From: Zingiber officinale
Lineage: Eukaryota; Streptophyta; Magnoliopsida; Zingiberales; Zingiberaceae
DNA length: 64,000 nucleotides
Direction of reading: 5' to 3'
Assembly: GCF_018446385.1 (NCBI RefSeq)
Contig: NC_056001.1
Location: 8,860,672-8,924,671, forward strand
Position numbers and translations under genes: made by a program. Below the pieces are notes generated by a model. It saw only the letters and a list, made by a program, of their open reading frames with translations, had not been told where the DNA came from and did no database searches. Of this stretch, positions 58,901 through 64,000 are shown piece after piece (the first letter of the stretch is position 1; each line of letters starts with the position of its first letter).

Positions 58901-59217
58901 CAACAGAAGAATCGTGGTAAGTAATCCAAAGACCGAGAAAAAAGACGATTAGACTCACCATCAAGGGGGTTGCTGTAGTTGACATAACCATATCCAAGCG
59001 ACCGGCGAGTATCAGCATCGCGGCACACCCGTACGGACACCACAGGACCAAGCTGGCTGAACAGATCGAACACCTGCGCGTCCGTCACGCTCGCCTGCAG
59101 GTCCCCCACGTATAGAGAAGTCGACGGGAACTGAGACCCCGCGCCGGCACCACCGGCATTGATAGCAGTCCCATTTGGCGGCGGCGGCGGCTGCTGCTGC
59201 ATAGTAGCCTGCGCCAT
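46965..59217 (-). CDS. PABP: Polyadenylate-binding protein, class II (PAB2/4/8-like)
   Basis: Cytoplasmic protein that coats the mRNA poly(A) tail and contacts eIF4G to stimulate translation. Predicted 654 aa in nine coding exons (5' to 3'): 59217-58959, 51929-51811, 51719-51063, 50974-50897, 50793-50704, 50115-49978, 48212-48033, 47546-47346, 47207-46965; the total is an exact multiple of three. Four RRMs are visible: RRM1 [16 protein letters not shown] (about 35 on) with [13 protein letters not shown]2 [29 protein letters not shown]3 [29 protein letters not shown]4 [27 protein letters not shown] Pro/Gln/Met-rich linker follows, then the C-terminal MLLE domain ([35 protein letters not shown]), which binds PAM2 peptides. 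Intron 1 (about 7.0 kb) holds an LTR element; intron 6 holds a MITE and three SINEs. No lesion is seen. Confidence 0.96.
48747..49117. mobile_element. hAT-type MITE in PABP intron 6
   Basis: 371 bp, with inverted ends TAGGAGTGTCAA (left) and TTGATACCCCTA (right), flanked by an exact 8-bp target duplication ATATAAAT at 48739-48746 and 49118-49125. An 8-bp TSD and TAG-type ends are hAT hallmarks. The interior has repeated cgggtc/gacccg words. No transposase. Confidence 0.9.
49151..49852 (+). mobile_element. Three tandem tRNA-derived SINEs in PABP intron 6
   Basis: Units begin at 49151, 49371 and 49612. Each begins with AATAGATAATGATGGTA or a close variant; the same string occurs again at 49853. 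Each unit has a box A-like string (for example TTGGCGCAGTTGGC at about 49397) and a box B-like one (GGGGTTGATTCCC, about 49225, in unit 1). Unit 1 is 220 bp and the other two are 241 bp. The repeats of the flanking 17-mer look like reiterated target-site sequence. Confidence 0.8.
52406..53450 (-). mobile_element. 3' LTR of element B
   Basis: TGTTGGGACT...CTCCAACA. It has a TATA (TATATAA on the minus strand, 52798-52804) with CAGTCGACTG-type palindromes upstream (52829-52998). The plus-strand ORFs around 53113-53429 are shadows. Confidence 0.9.
52829..52998. repeat. CAGTCGACTG palindrome array, 3' LTR of element B
   Basis: Sites with an AGTCGACT core (some decayed to AGTCGATT) at about 52833, 52852, 52908, 52957 and 52989. 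It sits immediately upstream of the LTR TATA box. Confidence 0.75.
53451..53468 (-). promoter_or_regulatory. Polypurine tract of element B
   Basis: The minus strand reads AAAAAAGGGGGAGAT, directly adjoining the 3' LTR. Confidence 0.8.
53469..54429 (-). other. Non-coding 3' internal region of element B
   Basis: Pyrimidine-rich, with several tctcccccttt-type strings like those of element A, and no ORF with a recognisable domain. Confidence 0.6.
54430..56055 (-). pseudogene. Degenerate gag of element B
   Basis: The start is the ATG at 56055 ([28 protein letters not shown]...), which aligns with the gag of element A. A frameshift near 55935 moves to the frame ending in TAG at 55719; this frame then continues into an acidic Ser/Glu-rich linker. 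Two zinc knuckles follow ([14 protein letters not shown] and [14 protein letters not shown]). Another frameshift near 55000 leads to the lysine-rich C-terminal part, which stops at 54430. At least three lesions are therefore visible, in contrast to the intact gag of element A. Confidence 0.85.
56575..56588 (-). promoter_or_regulatory. Primer-binding site of element B
   Basis: The minus strand reads GTGGTATCAGAGCC immediately after the 5' LTR. It is the initiator tRNA-Met primer site. Confidence 0.85.
56590..57673 (-). mobile_element. 5' LTR of element B
   Basis: TGTTGCGACC...CTCCAACA. It has an expanded palindrome array (56997-57215) relative to the 3' LTR. The segment homologous to the 3' LTR TATA reads ...ggcttatagccac, so the TATATAA box is missing in this promoter copy. 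Confidence 0.9.
56997..57215. repeat. CAGTCGACTG palindrome array, 5' LTR of element B
   Basis: About nine AGTCGACT sites (for example about 57030, 57093, 57111, 57156, 57167, 57180 and 57201), more than in the 3' LTR. It contains a unit (ggtaaaagtaccagtcgactg) that the 3' LTR lacks. Confidence 0.8.
57679..58958 (-). other. PABP intron 1, exon-1-proximal part
   Basis: AT-rich intron sequence between the 5' LTR of element B and exon 1. No ORF or repeat recognised. Confidence 0.5.
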
Positions 59218-59245
59218 CTCTCACGCCAAGATGCGATCTTTTTCA

Positions 59246-59322
59246 CCTTTTTTTTTTCTTCCCGAATCCGATAAAAACAGATAACACAATCAAACCTTCC
59301 TCTTTGATTTTTTTTTTTTTGT
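59246..59322 (-). promoter_or_regulatory. A-rich tracts in the PABP mRNA leader
   Basis: On the minus strand there are runs of about 10 A (59248-59257) and 13 A (59308-59320), 30-105 bases upstream of the ATG. Further A-rich runs occur near 59380-59410. Animal PABP mRNAs carry such leader tracts for autorepression by PABP. That this occurs here is inference. Confidence 0.45.
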
Positions 59323-59578
59323 TAGGACTTTTTATGAATAGATAACGGAACAAAGATCGGATACCAAGAGAGAGGACTCTTCAAAAAAATTGGATTTTTT
59401 TTCAGATTTTTTTCCTTTTGTTTTAGAAACTTTGGGATAGAGATGGAAATCGAAGTGATCGAAATCGAAGCGGAGAAATAAAGAGAAAAAAAAGGAGGGT
59501 TTGGGAGGAGCAGTAACGCACTGCACCGCGTCGAGTCCTTGCCGCCCAGGCCGCGATTTTATCGCGGAGAATTTTAGG

Positions 59579-59587
59579 AAACCCTAG
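59579..59587 (+). promoter_or_regulatory. Telo-box in the PABP promoter
   Basis: AAACCCTAG, about 360 bases upstream of the PABP ATG. Telo-boxes are common in plant promoters of translation-machinery genes. Confidence 0.5.
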
Positions 59588-59589
59588 GC

Positions 59590-60880
59590 CAACCAGGCGT
59601 CCGTGAGGACTGTCCGTCTGATGGACTCAGAAAGTGAGATGTGGATCGTTGGATTCCCTAAGTGGATTCAAGTTTGAAACAATAAAAAAAAGTGAAGTTG
59701 TCAACAAAAGCGCGTTGATTTACACATCAGTTTGAAAACTCTTGGTTAAGAATTTTAAGTATTTATTAATAAGTTCAGAAATATCAAAAATATTAAGTAA
59801 TAAATAAAGATTTACTATATTATTTTGAAGGAGTTATCAGTTATGGTTATAAATTAAAAAGTAATAAAGCAAAGATGACCACTTAATTTAGTGGCATATT
59901 GCAGAACAAAATTGAATATTATAGTAAACTCTATCAAATTTCATGAAATATTATCTAATAATCTGTCATTTTTAACATATAAATCCCTCACAAATATCAT
60001 TTGGACTAATCTGTCATTTGTAACATGTAAATCCCTCATAAATATCATTTGGATTATAATTTATATATTTCATACTATGTCATTAGAAATATTAATTGAA
60101 TATAATTTATTCTAAAAGTAATATCAAAAATATGATAAATTAATGCTCATGACTATAATGCAGCGGTAAAAATGTTTAGTTATATCTATAATTCAATTCC
60201 TAACTAAGATCTATTTATAGAGATTTTTTCTTTAAATGAGATAGAAAAAAAAGTAAATTAAGACCGAATATACGAAAGTTCTGGTATAATATAAATTTTA
60301 AATTATTTATAAATTCTAAATTATTAAATCATATAAATAAAATTTATTATAAACATAATTTATATATATATATAGATATATATTGAAAATAGTAAATTTT
60401 ATATCTTTATCGAAAAATTTAGTTATAATACCGTATTAAAAATTTTAATATGAATTATATATATATATATATTTTATGGTATATACTGTATATCAAAAAT
60501 TTTAATATTTTTTTAATCCGGACAAAGTTGATCGTGTTTTATAATTTTGTTTAAAAGACAAATCTCAATACTAAACAAAGTCATTCTATAAGCTCTTATA
60601 TATAAAATTTAAAAATTCTAGCAAATAACGGTTAGAGTTGCAATCTATGATAAATGAATTAAAGAATGCATGTATTACAGAATTTAACTATTATTAATCT
60701 CTCAAGTATAATAAAAAACCAAAGTAATAGCTAGCAAAAGTTGACCTGAATCTATTATAAAGTTATCGCTTCTTATCACTAGAAATCATGCGAATGTAGT
60801 AGGTGTCTTTTAGAGGATTGAGCGAATGGAGTAGATGTCTTTTAGAGGATTGAGCCGACAAATTCCTTCTTAATAGAGAT
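59590..60880. other. AT-rich spacer upstream of PABP
   Basis: No supported ORF. It contains a 48-bp duplication (59959-60006 and 60007-60054), a third, decayed SINE copy (60155-60250), AT microsatellites (around 60365 and 60455) and a 32-bp tandem duplication (60791-60822 and 60823-60854). Confidence 0.6.
60155..60250 (+). mobile_element. SINE family 1, copy 3 (decayed)
   Basis: ATGCAGCGGTAAAAATG resembles the box A of the 18417 copy, and TAATTCAATTCCTAACTA its box B. The following attttttctttaaatgag fits the body. It is shortened and diverged. Confidence 0.5.
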
Positions 60881-62311
60881 GATCTTGTCCGTGCGCTGAG
60901 TCAATGAAAGTTGGGGATGTGATGCTCCCTACTGTCTTCGGGTGATCTCTGCGATGATGTGGACCTCCGGTGAACCTGCAACAAAGTCGGGCCGGGAAGG
61001 GTTTCCCGGCGACGACCCTCCGACGCTCAAGTCAAACAACGGCGAGATGAAGCAGAGACAAAGTAACGACTGTGGCTACAGTAGATGGGAGAAAAAATCA
61101 TACCTCCGTCGAAGTCCGGGGGTCTTTATATAGGACCCCGGAGAGGCGCCTGCACGCTTCCCGAGGCGTGCACGTTCCTCAAAGCATACCTCAGAATGGT
61201 TGTGTCAAAAAAGCATGTCTGACGTCATACCGTAATTGTCCGAGCATATCTCTGCCATGGCAACGGAAACTTCCTCCGTACGATCCTTGGTACGGCCCGG
61301 CCACTGACCATGCTGCTTGTCGGCTGCAGACGTCTCGAGAATGATATCACTAGATGCCCCTTTTGTCCTCTTCTAAACCCTTTGTCTTTAATTGGGTCGG
61401 GCGGGTTGATCGCTAGGCCTCTAGGGCGCCTGGGTATACACGCACCTTGGACCGGGCGAGACGGCCGCCCGACCACATACTTTGATGGGGCACCAACTAG
61501 TTGTTCTGCAGCTCGGCAGAGCAGCTTAGCTACTCGGCATAGTGGTTCCTCTATAAAGGAGCTTGTGAGCGTCGGAAGCTCAACCCGAGGTCGAGCTGTC
61601 TTCGTGCCGGCCTAGGGTCCACTCAGGTCGGTCGGCCAGGAGACTTCCTCCCTGCTCAGCCGGACCTTTGACTCTCCTGTGTCATTGCCCTCTTCCTCTG
61701 TGGGCCCCTGATCCTTACCACCGAATCACGTGCCTTCCCTTCAAGTATAGTCGAAGGAGACGGCAAGTCCGACTGACTGGACCGTTGGCTTGGTGGTGTG
61801 TCTGCCACTCGGCTACCGATGTTAATGTCTATCCGATCGGGGACTACGCAAACGGGTGATGCCGGTCGGCACGTCACCGGTGGGCAGTTGGCAAATTTTA
61901 TTTGCTGGCGGTGGTCACGCCACTCCGGCAGCGGTCAATGCTGGTATCCCTAGAAACTCCTCAGGATTTGTGCAAATCAACGCCATTAAGGATGAGCACA
62001 CAACCATGCCCGCATAATGGTGCTCATTAAATGCGACCCGTGAGCGGGCGTCACGTGGTCGGATGTGACCTTTGGCTTTTCGAATTCGACAGTTATATCC
62101 GCTCCTCAGATCTCGCGACCTGGATCAGACGGCTCCGGTCGATCGAGCCCAACGTTTATAAGGACATCTCTTCCCCAGCCGCTTCGCGTTATCGTGTGCG
62201 CATCCGAGGGCTTTCGGCTCAATCTCGTTCAGTGTTCCGGCGAATTCGTTTCTCTGCGCTCCGGTGACCCCTTGTCTCCTCCTTCGGTCATATCTTCTGT
62301 AAGGTTCCCTC
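60880..62311 (-). mobile_element. Gypsy-like LTR fragment
   Basis: GC-rich. The minus strand carries gagcgtcggagggtcgtcg and ccgggaaaccc, the U5/R style of many plant Ty3/Gypsy LTRs. A TATATAAA TATA box (61124-61131, minus strand) is preceded upstream by a gaggcgcctg palindrome. The right end is cut by the family A LTR at 62312. ORFs in this region on either strand have no domain. Family assignment is inference. Confidence 0.5.
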
Positions 62312-64000
62312 TGTTAGGACCTTCGGATGCGGCTAGAAAGGGGGGGTGTGAATAGCCGACTTCAAATTTGCGTTTCTTTCTACAAATCAAGTTAGCGCAG
62401 CGGAAAAATAACAACAGAAACGTAAATGGAGAAATCAAACCTCAAGCACAACGATGTAACGAGGTTCGGAGATGATACTCCTACTCCTCGGCGTGTCCGT
62501 AAGGTGGACGAAGCCTATCAATCCGTCGGTGATGAGACCCCGGATAACCGGCTAATATGAACTCCTTCTGGGTGGAGAAACCTCGCCACAATCTCTTGCA
62601 ACAGCAAGATAGGAGTACAAGAAAGAAAGCAAGAAACAAAAAGCAATACGAATGTAAAAACACTTTGCCTTCTCGTCGACGGGAGTCCGTTGATGAAGCA
62701 ACAACTTCACGGATGCCCAACAGCAGCTGAACCAGCCGAAGGAAGCTCACTCGAAGCTTCAAGAAGTATGAGCTCAGCAAAGCTCAGTAAGAGCAGAAGG
62801 AACCAGGAAGAAGTGTGAGAAGCAACTCTTTACTGTAGAGGCACTCGACCCCTTTATATCCTGAACCTGCGAACCTGCGAAGAGGGCAGAAGACAGCAGA
62901 AATCTAGCCGTTGTGACTCAACAGCTAGAGCTGGACCGATCAGGCTCCACCCTGATCAGTCCAGACCTTCTCTGATCGGTCTTGGGACCAATCAGGACCT
63001 ATGCTGATCGGTCCCCAGACCGATCAGCACACTTCACAGAGAGTTGCCGAACTCTCTGATCGGTCTGTGGACCGATCAGGACTCAGGTGGATCGATCCAC
63101 AGACCGATCCCCCTCTTTCTTCTCCCGATCTTCTTCGCTTCTGTATGATTACTGATCGGTCACCAGACCGATCAGGTAATTCACAGAAACACACTGTTTT
63201 GTTACTGATCGGTCACCAGACCGATCAGTCAACCAGCGTATCGGATCGGTCACCAAACTGATCCAGGTTTAGAGCTCCCAGCCCTAAACCCTATCTGGTC
63301 CTGAGAACGAGCTACCGAGCCCTCTCTGACCTAGTCAAAGCTACCGAGCTACCGGGCTACCGAGTTACCGAGCTACCGAGCCCTCTCTGACTTCCCATGC
63401 CAAGCTTCCATACTTGGACTTCTCCCGTGCCAAGCTCCCTGCTTGGACTTCTCCGTGCCAAGTCTCCATACCTGGACTTTTCCCGTGCCAAGCTCCCTGC
63501 TTGGACTTTTCCGTGCCAAGCTCCCTGCTTGGACTTTTCCGTGCCAAGTCTCCATACTTGGACTTCCCAACACCAGATGTCCGATCATCCTTGATCCATC
63601 TGGATTTTTCCTTGCCCGGCTTCACTCACCAGGACTTTCACCTAGCTTCACTTACTAGGATTTTCACCTGGCTTCACTCACCAGGATTTTCCAACTGCCT
63701 GACTTCACTCACCAGGACTTTCCCTTGCCTGGCTTCACTCACCAGGACTTTCACCTGGCTTCACTCACCAGGATTTTCCAACTTCCTGGCTTCACTCACC
63801 AGGACTTTCCCTTGCCTGGCTTCACTCACCACGGGTCAACCAGGTCAACCTTGACCAAAGATTGCACCCACAATCTCCCAAGTTTGTATTCTGTCAAACA
63901 TCAGAATACAACTTTTCTACTCTCGTCAAACATCAGAATAGAACTTTGTTATTCTCGTCAAACATCAGAATAGAACTTTTCTATTCTCGTTAAACGTCAA
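62312..64000 (-). mobile_element. Family A LTR, copy 2 (3' LTR or solo LTR, runs off the right edge)
   Basis: Starts TGTTAGGACC and matches the 3370-5151 LTR in order: U5 block (tagaaagggggggtgtgaatagccg), the gtccgtaaggtggacga segment, TATA (ATATAAAG on the minus strand, 62852-62859), palindrome array (62935-63263), CCAAG...CTTGG dyads (63395-63570) and repeated cttcactcaccaggac words (63610-63835). No primer site adjoins the left end, so this is an outer boundary: a 3' LTR or a solo LTR. Confidence 0.85.
62935..63263. repeat. CTGATCGGTCC/GGACCGATCAG palindrome array, family A copy 2
   Basis: Eight or so units, for example about 63004-63028, 63056-63079, 63152-63175 and 63206-63229, with the same core as copy 1 but different spacers and centres (caccaga replaces gtgga in several). 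It starts about 75 bases upstream of the TATA. Confidence 0.8.

Noticed and set aside
61072-61859. Several 60-100 codon ORFs in the Gypsy-like LTR
   Set aside because: GC-rich LTR sequence stays open by chance on both strands; no motif is recognisable.

Overview
The window is nuclear DNA of a flowering plant. The evidence is GT-AG introns, plant-specific genes (ABCB19, TOPLESS, geranylgeranyl reductase, MIR395), long blocks of Copia-type and gag-only LTR retrotransposons, SINEs and a hAT MITE. GC-rich coding exons point to a monocot. A Zingiberales-type genome is my guess only, because nothing in the window is diagnostic. I see no bacterial operons, CRISPR arrays, rRNA genes or free-standing tRNA genes.

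Layout. Positions 1-14625 are a nested retrotransposon block on the minus strand. It holds a Copia element (5' LTR 13363-14625, gag, then a pol with four nonsense codons). The 3' LTR of that element is interrupted by a gag-only element (family A) that runs off the left edge. Positions 14626-25200 are gene-poor: a NUMOD3-type gene relic, a small GRF zinc-finger ORF, a CACTA-like end, a SINE, a 265-bp tandem duplication, a disabled geranylgeranyl reductase (CHLP) copy and an unrecognised 142-codon ORF.

Positions 25316-59217 are the genic core. ABCB19 is on the plus strand (10 coding exons, predicted 1256 aa). A MIR395 hairpin lies in the spacer that follows. TOPLESS/TPR is on the plus strand (25 coding exons, predicted 1135 aa). 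A class II poly(A)-binding protein gene is on the minus strand (9 coding exons, predicted 654 aa). All three gene models were built by hand and their exon lengths sum to whole codons. TOPLESS and PABP are convergent, with about 1 kb between stop codons.

The PABP introns are loaded with transposons. Intron 1 holds a complete 5268-bp gag-only LTR element (family B) with TSD ATTAT. Intron 6 holds a hAT MITE with an 8-bp TSD and three tandem SINEs separated by repeated target-site sequence. The right edge (60880-64000) is a truncated Gypsy-like LTR cut by another family A LTR.

The most unusual signal is in the LTRs. Three LTR families each carry, directly upstream of their TATA box, an array of short palindromes with a family-specific core: CTGATCGGTCC/GGACCGATCAG, CAGTCGACTG, and AAGGCGCCTT/GAGGCGCCTC. 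The LTRs also share a near-identical U5 end, the same initiator tRNA-Met primer site and the same polypurine tract. This suggests that the gag-only elements are mobilised by Copia machinery, while the promoter-proximal palindromes turn over between families.
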